Of a stretch of 64,000 bases of DNA, positions 1-7,592 are shown piece after piece. This DNA is from Bacillus salacetis. Its GTDB lineage: Bacteria > Bacillota > Bacilli > Bacillales > Bacillaceae_B. Positions within the stretch are counted from its first letter, which is position 1. Each line of letters opens with the position of its first letter. The position numbers and the translations under genes are program-made. Where the stretch lies: positions 24,898-88,897 of the forward strand of contig NZ_QXIR01000019.1 in assembly GCF_003581585.1 (NCBI RefSeq), read 5' to 3'. The notes beneath the pieces are model-generated. The model was given only the letters and a program-made list of their open reading frames with translations. It was not told where the DNA came from and made no database searches.

Positions 1-953
1 GCTTCAAGCAAAACCTGAAGTGCATAAAATAGTGTGAAGGACCATTTGGACAGCCCCATCACTTCATTCAGCTGCTCCCTGGCAATGGCATACGGCGATA
101 TCGCTAATGCTCCCAGGACATTGAGGATGAGCAGGGTGAAATACGCCTTCCAATCAATCAAGGATTCTCTTTTCTTTATGTACGCAGTTGAATCAACTTC
201 TGAACTCAACTCAACTTCATTATGATATTCTTCTATTTTTGTGCGCAAGGCGTCAATGAAAGGCTGGGGGTCGTCCATGTAGATCAGGGCTTTATTCACA
301 ACTTTCTTTTGGCCGAAGTACCCTCTGGCCATAAGCGGCTTTTTAAAGATGATTTCATATTTCAATTCATCCGTGACACCAAATATCCGTGTCAGGACCC
401 TTGGAAGGGCTGCGACATGAAAAACATTTTTTTCATGCACCATTCCCCCGCTTTTATGGTAGTGAGTTTTGGCAGGCTGTATCGTTTCAACTTCGCCTGC
501 ATGAAAGGTTAATGATCTTCTGACTCCGATGTTCAGAATGAAATTATTCTTTATGATTTTAATCGGATTATTTCTGACAAGATTATAATCGCCGAGCATA
601 TAGAGAATGCTGTACACATGGAGTACAAGGAGGATATTCGCTCTGAGAGGATCGACTTCTTTCAAATAGATATGAAACACAATGCCCTCAATGACCTGCT
701 CGTGGAGAAGAGCAAGGAATAACCAGAAATAAAGTGAACCTTTATGATAGTGGAACATTTGAACATGAGGTTCTTTTTTCTTTGGTTTCCATTTGAAAAA
801 AGAATAGAAAAGGATCATCCACTCTTTTCTCACAACCGTAATAAAAGGATTTTCTTCGATGTTACCCCTTCTGTATTTTACAAACAGTATCACAGCAAAA
901 ACTTCAAAAATCGTGACTAATAGAATGATTGAAATGATGAACTGTGTGTCCAA
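1..953 (-). CDS. Integral membrane protein, 3' end beyond the window edge
   Basis: The frame is open from a TTG at 951-953 down to base 1, about 317 codons, so the C-terminus is outside the window. A Shine-Dalgarno AGAGGG at 963-968 lies nine bases before the TTG and no ATG is nearby, which fixes the start. There is a membrane segment at residues 5-26, two more near 56-80 and 87-107, a soluble stretch of about 150 residues, and hydrophobic segments again from about residue 268. It begins 15 bases after the stop of the upstream membrane protein, so it is probably the third gene of the operon led by the HTH regulator. I do not recognise the family. Confidence 0.75.
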   Translation of the reverse strand, partial: MDTQFIISIILLVTIFEVFAVILFVKYRRGNIEENPFITVVRKEWMILFYSFFKWKPKKKEPHVQMFHYHKGSLYFWLFLALLHEQVIEGIVFHIYLKEVDPLRANILLVLHVYSILYMLGDYNLVRNNPIKIIKNNFILNIGVRRSLTFHAGEVETIQPAKTHYHKSGGMVHEKNVFHVAALPRVLTRIFGVTDELKYEIIFKKPLMARGYFGQKKVVNKALIYMDDPQPFIDALRTKIEEYHNEVELSSEVDSTAYIKKRESLIDWKAYFTLLILNVLGALAISPYAIAREQLNEVMGLSKWSFTLFYALQVLLE

Positions 954-968
954 TCCGACCAGCCCTCT

Positions 969-1394
969 CTATTTGTATTTCTTCAGTTGAAACCAATAAA
1001 TGAGGTACTGTGAAATACCCATAAAAACCAGCAGAATAATCGGAAAATAGGGGATCTTGTTCATAGAAGCAGTTAATGCAATGGCAAATGGAATAGCGAA
1101 TGCATAAAAGATGTAGACTTTACGTGTCGCTTTGAACGTAATCCACTGCATCCCTTCATCTTCCTCCCGCAGTTCCATGGGAACGACACTGGGTTTGACA
1201 GGATGATCAGGATTTCTCCTATTGTAAAAAGGGATAACAGCGATGATGATCAGGATTGGAATCCCCAACACCATTGGATCAATAACCAGCCAGGAGGGGA
1301 TATGCACAGCATAATACTCTCCAATCATGATCAGGCCGAAGCAAAAAATAAGAAACGAATTAAACCAAGGTGATTGATACATTTTCTTCAACAA
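969..1394 (-). CDS. Small four-segment membrane protein
   Basis: The 141-residue product has hydrophobic segments near 12-30, 41-57, 90-108 and 113-134. A charged linker (about 58-85) contains the run REEDEG. The gene starts one base after the stop of a small XRE-type regulator and is followed by another membrane gene, so the three probably form one transcript. Small XRE repressors next to short membrane proteins are common in Bacillus, but I cannot name this family or give it a function. Confidence 0.7.
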   Translation of the reverse strand: MLKKMYQSPWFNSFLIFCFGLIMIGEYYAVHIPSWLVIDPMVLGIPILIIIAVIPFYNRRNPDHPVKPSVVPMELREEDEGMQWITFKATRKVYIFYAFAIPFAIALTASMNKIPYFPIILLVFMGISQYLIYWFQLKKYK

Positions 1395-1395
1395 A

Positions 1396-1605
1396 TCAAC
1401 TCTCTCCTTCCAGACGAAATACTTCCTCTACAGAAACGCCAAATACGTGGGAAATTTTTAGTGCAAGCGTTATAGATGGAGCATAGTCACCTTTTTCAAT
1501 AAGACCGATAGTCTGTCGGGTGACATTCACTTTATCTGCGAGATCTTGCTGGGTAAGACGAAACCGCGCCCTTAATTCCCGTACAGAATTATACAGCATT
1601 ACCAT
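1396..1605 (-). CDS. Small XRE-family transcriptional regulator
   Basis: This 69-residue protein is almost entirely one Cro/C1-type helix-turn-helix. Residues 13-40 hold the core LTQQDLADKVNVTRQTIGLIE, shortened here to its key parts: TQQDLA (first helix) and VTRQTI (recognition helix). The C-terminus VSVEEVF is typical of the small YgzD/YozG-like repressors. It heads a probable three-gene operon with two membrane proteins. Either ATG (1605 or 1599) could be the start. By analogy it represses its own operon, but no clear operator was seen. Confidence 0.85.
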   Translation of the reverse strand: MVMLYNSVRELRARFRLTQQDLADKVNVTRQTIGLIEKGDYAPSITLALKISHVFGVSVEEVFRLEGES

Positions 1606-1789
1606 TTATCCCCTTTCCGACTATTGTTTTAAATGTAATATATCCTTTGCATTTTGTATAGGATTCTTTACTTCGCTCATTGGACTTTCACTAAAATTTG
1701 TATTTTTTGTTAATTTTGCTCTCATTTATTGACAATCTTACTTGATTCTGAAGGTTTCGGCAGTAATCATTGCTAGTATTGATCGGATT

Positions 1790-2104
1790 CTGCAGTGGGA
1801 TGTAAATTGCTGCGTAGCATGGTGGAATCAACCAAATTCATCATAGCATCGTGCTGATATAATGGTGCATTCCTGAGAAGAATTGACCAAATTCTTAGTC
1901 TTGAGCTGATATTATGGTGCAATTCTGAGAGAAATAGGCCAAATTCCTGGTATCGAGCTGATATTTTGGTGCATTCTGGGGTGGAATCGGCCAAATTCTT
2001 GGTATCGTGCTGATATTATGGTTCATTCCGGGATAGAATCGACCAAATTCATAGCCTCGTGCTGAAATTATGGTACAATTCGAAGAGGAATCGGCCAAAC
2101 TCAA
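1790..2104. repeat. Array A: degenerate tandem repeat, about 52-bp period
   Basis: About six diverged units lie end to end. The recurring CCAAA cores fall near 1832, 1887, 1939, 1991, 2043 and 2095, giving steps of 55, 52, 52, 52 and 52. Each unit has a left arm of the type TGGTGCA(A)TTC and, about seven bases later, a right arm GAATNGNCCA, so each can fold as an imperfect hairpin. The units resemble those of the array at 37030-37328. The period is not a multiple of three, which argues against coding. Confidence 0.75.
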
Positions 2105-2119
2105 AAACGGCAAATGAAT

Positions 2120-2506
2120 AAGAGGCTGTGACACAAGTTGAAAACAAATTGATTTAAGTCGAAGTTCACAAAAATAAAACCGTAAGAGGTCAAGATTATA
2201 TACTTGACTTCATACGGTTCATTCATGTTATTAGGCTCTAATTAAAAGATTTTGCTTTCAAGACTATTTACCGATTTTTCCTGAACGCAGACGGATTGAA
2301 GCGGAAGGTGTGCGGCCGCCTGGGGGATTAGCGGGACAAGTGATATCAAAGATACGTACCCGCTGGAACGTAACCCCACAGGCAAAGCTGAGGAGGCTCA
2401 CCGCCCGCCCCGCTGATTCGTGTCCTGGAGTGGAAATCCATTCTTTTTACTCAGCCATAACCTTTGCGAAGAGAGCTTTTTATTAAGGTTTTGTCCCAGC
2501 CTCTTT
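2120..2506. mobile_element. Intergenic repeat or MITE-like element with inverted ends
   Basis: The left end AGAGGCTGTGACA (2121-2133) and the right end, read in reverse complement as AGAGGCTGGGACA, form near-perfect terminal inverted repeats about 385 bp apart. The interior is GC-rich relative to its flanks and holds a typical Bacillus intergenic block around 2290-2440 with ACCCGCTGG and CACCGCCCGCC. There is no open frame of useful length. It lies between array A and a small membrane gene. A tight target duplication was not seen, so mobility is inference. Confidence 0.5.
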
Positions 2507-2515
2507 TGAGCACAT

Positions 2516-2671
2516 TTAGTTTGACCCGCCGCCGCCCCACCAGAAGTTGTTTTTCGCTCTTTCTTCTTCTTGAGTGATTTTATCGCTGCGTTGTTTTTTA
2601 CCAGAGAGGATATTCATCAAAAAGCCCAAGATACCAAACACGACAATCATGAAAATCAAGGTCCAGATCAT
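2516..2671 (-). CDS. 51-residue single-span membrane protein
   Basis: A short gene with ATG at 2669-2671 preceded by an excellent ribosome site, AAAGGAGGAATCAGCA. The product has one hydrophobic segment (residues 2-22), a basic and acidic coil (KKQRSDKITQEEERAK), and a Trp-Gly tail ending FWWGGGGSN. The composition and ribosome site make it convincing although it is short. Function unknown; such proteins usually sit in the membrane with the tail in the cytoplasm. Confidence 0.7.
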   Translation of the reverse strand: MIWTLIFMIVVFGILGFLMNILSGKKQRSDKITQEEERAKNNFWWGGGGSN

Positions 2672-2802
2672 TGCTGATTCCTCCTTTTCTTTCTATTTTT
2701 GCCATATAACTTCCAATGCTTATATCTATTATACGCTAAAAAAAGAGTGAATGATTGGTTTTATCCCATTTTAATGGAAAATGGACACTATTCTAAACTT
2801 TT

Positions 2803-3558
2803 TTAACAATCCTCGCATGTTTCTGTTTTTTCTTTTTTGAGCAAATACCAAAAGAAAAAAGCAAATAATACAGGTGTGATGACAGCAGACATCGTTAGTT
2901 TTGTTCCTTCGTCAAAACTCGTACTATTGATGATGAACTCCGGTACAAATAGAATGACCGGTAAAATGATGGATATCCAGGTTTTGGTCCAAATGGAAAT
3001 GGCAATGAATATCAGTATGGTGGCTACTATAGCAGCAATTTGTCCTGCCGTACCAAAGACAACCATTTCCGTCTCCATTCTCCGGTTAAGGATGAGTAAA
3101 CCTAAGAACATTCCCATCGGAAATACACCCAAAAACCCAAAAACGATCCAGTGCTTATAATCGGGCGGTGTCGCAGCCAAGTACTTGAATGACAATGAGA
3201 TTAGCATAATAAACAAAACTAAAATCAATGGATATCCAACCAACTCCAGAAGAGTATATTGAAGTTCATCTCTCAGTGCATCACCCAGGACGATATAGGA
3301 TAGCGATCCTATCATAATGACCGGCAGATACTTCATCCACCCTAAAGCATCAAATGACATCTCTTGAGCAATTTGCTCCATATAGTGCTTTGGCGATTGC
3401 CCAATGATGTCTTCAACGCTTTTCCCTTGCGATTCGGCCTCGAGCAAGTGATCCTCAAGTTCACTGATGATGTCTTCGATTTCCTTTTCATTCTTTCCGC
3501 TTGAAAACAAGTACAGCCTGAGGTTTTTCAAAAATTCCTCACTTTGTTTGGATACCAT
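2803..3558 (-). CDS. HAAS-domain membrane protein paired with PadR regulator
   Basis: The N-terminal 75 residues match the HAAS pattern (FLKNLRLYL..GKNEKEIEDIISELEDHL), followed by membrane segments from about residue 83 to the end with a short basic and acidic tail. I start it at 3558 because AAAGGAGGAGAAGGG lies just before that ATG and the longer frame has no site. The start overlaps the PadR stop by one base, so the two are translationally coupled. HAAS proteins paired with PadR repressors are widespread in Firmicutes; they are thought to act in envelope or signalling responses, but this protein's role is unknown. Confidence 0.85.
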   Translation of the reverse strand: MVSKQSEEFLKNLRLYLFSSGKNEKEIEDIISELEDHLLEAESQGKSVEDIIGQSPKHYMEQIAQEMSFDALGWMKYLPVIMIGSLSYIVLGDALRDELQYTLLELVGYPLILVLFIMLISLSFKYLAATPPDYKHWIVFGFLGVFPMGMFLGLLILNRRMETEMVVFGTAGQIAAIVATILIFIAISIWTKTWISIILPVILFVPEFIINSTSFDEGTKLTMSAVITPVLFAFFFWYLLKKEKTETCEDC

Positions 3559-3887
3559 CAACCCTTCTCCTCCTTTAATAAATGATGGACACTTTTCGAA
3601 ATAGAATCCCATCGCTCCGTAAATTCAGTTAATTCTTCCTTCCCTTTGTCCGTAAGCGCATAATATTTCCGTTTCGGCCCCCCAGAAGGCAGCTGTTTCT
3701 GGCTAGTTACGACAAGCCCCTCTTTCTTCATGCGCAATAATAAGGGATAAATACTGCCCTCCTTCACCATAGTGAATCCATAAGCATACAATTTTTCAAT
3801 CATTTCATAGCCATAGGTCTCTCCCTTAGAAATAATTGAAAGAAGACAGCCCTCCAATATGCCTTTTAGTATCTGACTTGATGACAA
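3558..3887 (-). CDS. PadR-family transcriptional regulator
   Basis: The 109-residue protein carries the PadR winged helix: ILKGILEGCLLSIIS, then YGYEMIEKL, EGSIYPLLLRMKKEGL and the wing GGPKRKYYALTDKG. The TTG at 3885-3887 is preceded by AGGGAGGT at a seven-base spacing and gives the usual PadR length; the longer frame adds a poor N-terminus. It is coupled to the HAAS membrane protein. Two copies of a similar motif lie just upstream (3912-3935 and 3958-3980) and are likely its operators, so autorepression is expected. Confidence 0.9.
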   Translation of the reverse strand: MSSSQILKGILEGCLLSIISKGETYGYEMIEKLYAYGFTMVKEGSIYPLLLRMKKEGLVVTSQKQLPSGGPKRKYYALTDKGKEELTEFTERWDSISKSVHHLLKEEKG

Positions 3888-3911
3888 ATACGCTACCTCC
3901 CTCTGCAGGAA

Positions 3912-3980
3912 TACTACCTTGTTATGCAATATAGTGAAGCAAAAAAATAAACAACAAACTGTCTTGCTTTGCAATATAGT
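3912..3980 (-). promoter_or_regulatory. Probable PadR operators, two direct copies
   Basis: The plus strand has TACCTTGTTATGCAATATAGT at 3915-3935 (key parts CTTG and GCAATATAGT) and CTTGCTTTGCAATATAGT at 3963-3980. The two copies share CTTG, TGCAATATAGT and spacing, and lie 45 bp apart directly upstream of the padR start. Duplicated operators of this kind are usual for PadR/HAAS operons. Binding is inferred. Confidence 0.6.
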
Positions 3981-4065
3981 TTAAAATTACCATAACCTGG
4001 AGCTTTTATCAAGGGCATTTTGTTTATATTTTGAAGGATAAATAAAAATTTAGTGTGATTAAATC

Positions 4066-4096
4066 AGCCGGTGACCTGTTTTGAAGATCACCGGCT
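4066..4096 (-). terminator. Hairpin after the 4107-4712 gene
   Basis: AGCCGGTGA and TCACCGGCT pair perfectly over nine bases around a 13-base loop, ten bases beyond the stop of the minus-strand gene. The following minus-strand run is only moderately T-rich (GATTTAATC), so it may be a weak terminator. Confidence 0.55.
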
Positions 4097-4106
4097 ATAT
4101 TAGAAG

Positions 4107-4712
4107 TTATTGTTGAACAGTGATATAAATGATAATTGTTAAAAAGAAACAAATGGTTTCAATATTAAAAACATAAGGATTGGAAACAACTTTTTCAAAT
4201 AATTTTAATGGTTTATTCAAACTGTTATTGACCAATAGAATTAGAAAATAAAAAATAAACATGACAAAAATAAGCATTACGCCAGCAAACATTTTCATGT
4301 CATTATCCCAAAACGCGAGAACTAAAAAGAAAGCCCAAATACATTTAAAGATATTAGCAAGCAGCTCAAAAGGTCCGCACAAAGTTGCCATAATATGATT
4401 GCTGCGCTCTTCGTGTGCAGATGCAGTCTTCTCTTCCCTTGCAATATGAACAATATGCCCCGTTTGCATGGCCATTGTTACAACCATCATGATCAAATAG
4501 AGCAGCCCGAAAATCATTCCTATTCGTAAAGCTTCATAGGTAAGTATTTCAGTTAAAAAGAAAGGTAAAGGCAGCCACATCGAATACATCACAGCCATAA
4601 GCATGTGAAGAAATCCATACTCATTGTTTTTTAGTAAACTTCTCAAACTAAAAACGATCAAAAGGAAAATCCCAATTCCAATCCAGCCGAAAGTTAGTGT
4701 AGCTATTAACAT
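4107..4712 (-). CDS. Polytopic membrane protein of unknown function
   Basis: The 201-residue product has five or six hydrophobic segments (about 3-24, 35-55, 62-85, 105-130, 137-160 and 178-198) separated by short charged loops, one of them HIAREEKTASAHEERS. It stands alone between two other minus-strand genes and is followed by a hairpin. I do not recognise a family. Confidence 0.65.
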   Translation of the reverse strand: MLIATLTFGWIGIGIFLLIVFSLRSLLKNNEYGFLHMLMAVMYSMWLPLPFFLTEILTYEALRIGMIFGLLYLIMMVVTMAMQTGHIVHIAREEKTASAHEERSNHIMATLCGPFELLANIFKCIWAFFLVLAFWDNDMKMFAGVMLIFVMFIFYFLILLVNNSLNKPLKLFEKVVSNPYVFNIETICFFLTIIIYITVQQ

Positions 4713-4767
4713 AAATATCCCCTAACACAATATACACTTCTTGAATTCGTACTACTTGGCCGAAAAA

Positions 4768-5304
4768 TTAACTCTTCGGCAAAACTTCTTCTATCCATTG
4801 ATCGATATCCTGGCGGTTCATTTCTCCTTGGACCATTCTCTTAACCGTCCCGTCCTGAGTTATAAAAAAGGAAGCAGGGAGATTGTGGATCCCATATCGA
4901 TCATAAACTTCACCATCTTTATCCATCACAACAGGTATTGATAGGCCGTTATTTTCAAAGAATTTATTCACCGTAAATTCAGATTCCCGTATATTGATGG
5001 TTACCACTTCAAAATTTTCATCTTTATAGTGCTCATAAGCATCCTGGATTGCCGGCATCTCCTTCTTACACGGTCCACACCAGCTTCCCCAGAAATTGAC
5101 GAGTACTGCCTTCCCTTCGTGATCGCTTAGCTGAAAATCATCTCCATTTAAGGTGGAGAGGGCAAAATCAGGGGCTGCATCGCCTACCACCACTCTTTGA
5201 TTCTGCTCTTTTTGAAATAGATTTGCATACAAGGTATAGCCAACTGCACATAAAAGAACGAATAGTATCATCGTTCTCATAATCAATCGTTTCTTTTTCT
5301 TCAT
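4768..5304 (-). CDS. Membrane-anchored thiol-disulfide oxidoreductase, ResA-like
   Basis: The product is 178 residues. It has an N-terminal anchor (KKKKRLIMRTMILFVLL..) and then an extracytoplasmic thioredoxin fold with GDAAPDFALSTLNG, the redox motif WCGPCKKEMP and the cis-proline region NLPASFFI. These are the features of ResA/TlpA proteins, which reduce disulfides outside the membrane, classically in apocytochrome c. The start at 5304 has AAGGAG seven bases upstream; a longer frame would run into the repeat array. No cytochrome maturation genes are nearby. Any promoter of its own must lie in or beyond the 25-bp array. Confidence 0.9.
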   Translation of the reverse strand: MKKKKRLIMRTMILFVLLCAVGYTLYANLFQKEQNQRVVVGDAAPDFALSTLNGDDFQLSDHEGKAVLVNFWGSWCGPCKKEMPAIQDAYEHYKDENFEVVTINIRESEFTVNKFFENNGLSIPVVMDKDGEVYDRYGIHNLPASFFITQDGTVKRMVQGEMNRQDIDQWIEEVLPKS

Positions 5305-5341
5305 AAGCATCTCCTTCGGCATCAACACCACCAGCCTGGCT

Positions 5342-5878
5342 GAGCCTGGCTCAGATCCACCCTTTTGAGCCTGGCTCAGATTCACCTTTTTGAGCCTGGC
5401 TCAGATTCACCTTTTTGAGCCTGGCTCAGATTCACCTTTGTGAGCCTGGCTCAGATTCACCTTTTTGAGCCTGGCTCAGATTCACTCTTTTGAGCCAGGC
5501 TCAGATCCACCTTTTTGAGCCTGGCTCAGATTCACCCTTTTGAGCCTGGCTCAGATTCACTCTTTTGAGCCTGGCTCAGATCCACCTTTTTGAGCCTGGC
5601 TCAGATTCACCATTTTGAGCCTGGCTCAGATCCACCTTATTGAGCCTGGCTCAGATCCACTCTTTTGAGCCTGGCTCAGATTCACCTTTTTGAGCCAGGC
5701 TCAGAATCACTCTTTTGAGCCTGGCTCAGATTCACCATTTTGAGCCTGGCTCAGATCCACCTTTTTGAGCCTGGCTCAGATTCACCTTTTTGAGCCTAGC
5801 TCAATTCCACCTTTTTGAGCCTGGCTCAGATTCACTCTTTTTAGCCTGGCTCAGATTCACCCTTTTGAGCCTGGCTCC
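5342..5878. repeat. 25-bp tandem array with palindromic core, 22 units
   Basis: Units start at 5342 and recur every 25 bases to 5867. The consensus is GAGCCTGGCTC (an 11-bp palindrome), then AGATTCACC and TTTTT. In two units (5492 and 5692) the central T of the palindrome is A, which keeps the symmetry. One unit near 5792 reads GAGCCTAGCTC and another has TAGCC, so a few are imperfect. The array fills the gap between the VOC protein gene and the ResA-like gene and is non-coding. Confidence 0.95.
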
Positions 5879-5895
5879 ATTATCCTGACCACTTA

Positions 5896-6270
5896 TCACC
5901 CTGTACAAATCATTATTACATTTCCGTCCGGATCCCTGACTGTGAAAAATGAGAAATCATCGTATCTTGTCACTTCAGAAACAATTTCTGCCTGCATTTT
6001 TTCAACAAAAGTGAAGGCTGCTTCAATATCATTGGTGTGAAAGTTGAATAGAGGATACCCGTTTCTCTTTGCCTGCTTTGACATCCCCTCTGGTCCTGCA
6101 TCCAAGGTCAGTCCCGTATAGTGGTTAATCTCGATATTGTAAACGGGATCAGCAACATTTCCTAAATCGTACTTTAGGCCGAGGAGATTCGAATACCACT
6201 CTACTGACCTCTTTAAATCACTTACATGAACAAAAATCGTATTGATTTGGTTAATGATGGGGCTTCTCAT
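5896..6270 (-). CDS. VOC/glyoxalase-fold protein
   Basis: The 124-residue protein shows the vicinal oxygen chelate pattern: INTIFVHVSDLKRSVEWYSNLLGL at the N-terminus (key part VHVSDLKRSVEWY), a middle FNFHTNDIEAAF, and the C-terminal DDFSFFTVRDPDGN. The start at 6270 is chosen for AAAGGAGCG upstream. The gene follows the sigma factor gene by about 75 bases and may share its transcript. The substrate is unknown; the family includes lyases, dioxygenases and resistance proteins. Confidence 0.85.
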   Translation of the reverse strand: MRSPIINQINTIFVHVSDLKRSVEWYSNLLGLKYDLGNVADPVYNIEINHYTGLTLDAGPEGMSKQAKRNGYPLFNFHTNDIEAAFTFVEKMQAEIVSEVTRYDDFSFFTVRDPDGNVIMICTG

Positions 6271-6346
6271 AGCTAACCGCGCTCCTTTAGTTTTTTGGCT
6301 TACATAGGTACTAACGAAGGAAACGGGGAAAACCTTACAAACAAAT

Positions 6347-7300
6347 TTAATAAATATGATAAAAGTATTGGGCATTCATTTCGACACCGAGTTCTTCAGC
6401 GGCAAGTTTCATAAGATCCCAGGAGAAGCAATAAAACCTCCAATAAATGATTTCACCTTCAAAAGTCTCAACGAAATGAATATTGTTCAAATAGGATCGG
6501 CCATCCTGTTTTTCCTCCATTTCAATAACAACAGGACACCCCCATAACTTTTTATATTTAGCTTCAATGACGTTCTGAGTATCGGCAATTTCTTTCCAGT
6601 CTCGAAGGGAATTTTTCCTGGTTTCCTCCAGCCCCATTTCCAGGCCGGCATGCGTGATTTCAACTGAGACGTCCCTGCTTAACACAGAGGCAATCATCTC
6701 TGGATCCTTCTTTCGGAACCCTTCCAGTAGGACATTAAGTGGTTCATGCGGTACCAGGTCCTCAGGCTTTCCCTTGTCCTTGGATCTTACCGGCTTGTTA
6801 TCTCGCAAAATGGACCTCGCCCTGCTGAGATTAGCATAAACTGCATTCTCCGAGGTGCCCGCTATAAGTGCCGTTTCTTTCGCTTTAAACTGAAATGCTT
6901 CCGACAGGATCAAGGTGACATATTGAAGCGGAGTCAGACGATCAATGAGAAAATCAAGGTCGTCTATCAACTGAAAATCCATACCTGCTGAGTTATCCTG
7001 GAGGTAATTTTCATCCATTTGCTCAATCGTAAATCTTTGCCGCCGCTTTTGATCTATCCATAGATTCGCTGCCACTTTAAATATGTATGCTTTCGTGTTA
7101 ACCGGCTGATGAATTTTTGCCAGAACACCAAGCGATCTTAACAGGGTATCCTGGACCAGGTCTTCTGCCTCCCAGGGAGAACGGGTAAGTTTCAAACAAA
7201 AATGCCAGAGGTCCGATCGTACAGGCTCGATTTCCTGTTTAAACCGCTGTTCAATCTCTCTTATCTCATTTCCCAGTGAGTTTAAGTTGTTTGAAGTCAT
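6347..7300 (-). CDS. ECF sigma factor with C-terminal NTF2/SnoaL-like domain
   Basis: The 317-residue product has sigma region 2 near residues 25-95 (WEAEDLVQDTLLRSLG, TKAYIFKVAANLWIDQKRR) and region 4 near 120-170 (LTPLQYVTLILSEAFQFKAKETA, TSENAVYANLSRARSILR). From about residue 185 there is an extra domain (LLEGFRKKDPEMIASVLS) that resembles the NTF2-like module of ECF41-type sigma factors, where it controls activity in place of an anti-sigma protein. The downstream VOC gene may be a target or partner. No anti-sigma gene adjoins it, which fits this type. Confidence 0.85.
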   Translation of the reverse strand: MTSNNLNSLGNEIREIEQRFKQEIEPVRSDLWHFCLKLTRSPWEAEDLVQDTLLRSLGVLAKIHQPVNTKAYIFKVAANLWIDQKRRQRFTIEQMDENYLQDNSAGMDFQLIDDLDFLIDRLTPLQYVTLILSEAFQFKAKETALIAGTSENAVYANLSRARSILRDNKPVRSKDKGKPEDLVPHEPLNVLLEGFRKKDPEMIASVLSRDVSVEITHAGLEMGLEETRKNSLRDWKEIADTQNVIEAKYKKLWGCPVVIEMEEKQDGRSYLNNIHFVETFEGEIIYWRFYCFSWDLMKLAAEELGVEMNAQYFYHIY

Positions 7301-7367
7301 CGGCTGCTCCTTGCAATATTAATAATCAAATATTACTCATACTCTACCATCCTATAAAAAAAACGTG

Positions 7368-7592
7368 TTACTTCTCTTCCGGAAACCAATAAGTAATCAT
7401 CACAAACAAAAGTCCAATAGAGAGTCCCGACCATTTAATAATCGTTAATGTAGTTTGAGAGAGATCCCTAGAGATGCCTGTTAAGCTAATAAAAATCATG
7501 AATAACAATGTTGCCATCACCATTATGAATCCGATCCACTGCAGTATCCTTCGCTTGTCATTGATAGTTACCCCTCCAGTAATGATTGTCAT
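7368..7592 (-). CDS. Small two-span membrane protein
   Basis: The 74-residue product has hydrophobic segments at about 16-36 and 49-68. Its start overlaps the stop of the PP2C gene by four bases, so it is the last gene of the HIT-PP2C operon. No family recognised; it could anchor or modulate the phosphatase-like protein, which is inference from coupling alone. Confidence 0.7.
   Translation of the reverse strand: MTIITGGVTINDKRRILQWIGFIMVMATLLFMIFISLTGISRDLSQTTLTIIKWSGLSIGLLFVMITYWFPEEK

Noticed and set aside
5304..5385. A longer start for the ResA-like gene inside the 25-bp array
   Set aside because: The extra residues are repeat-encoded, and AAGGAG marks the start at 5304.
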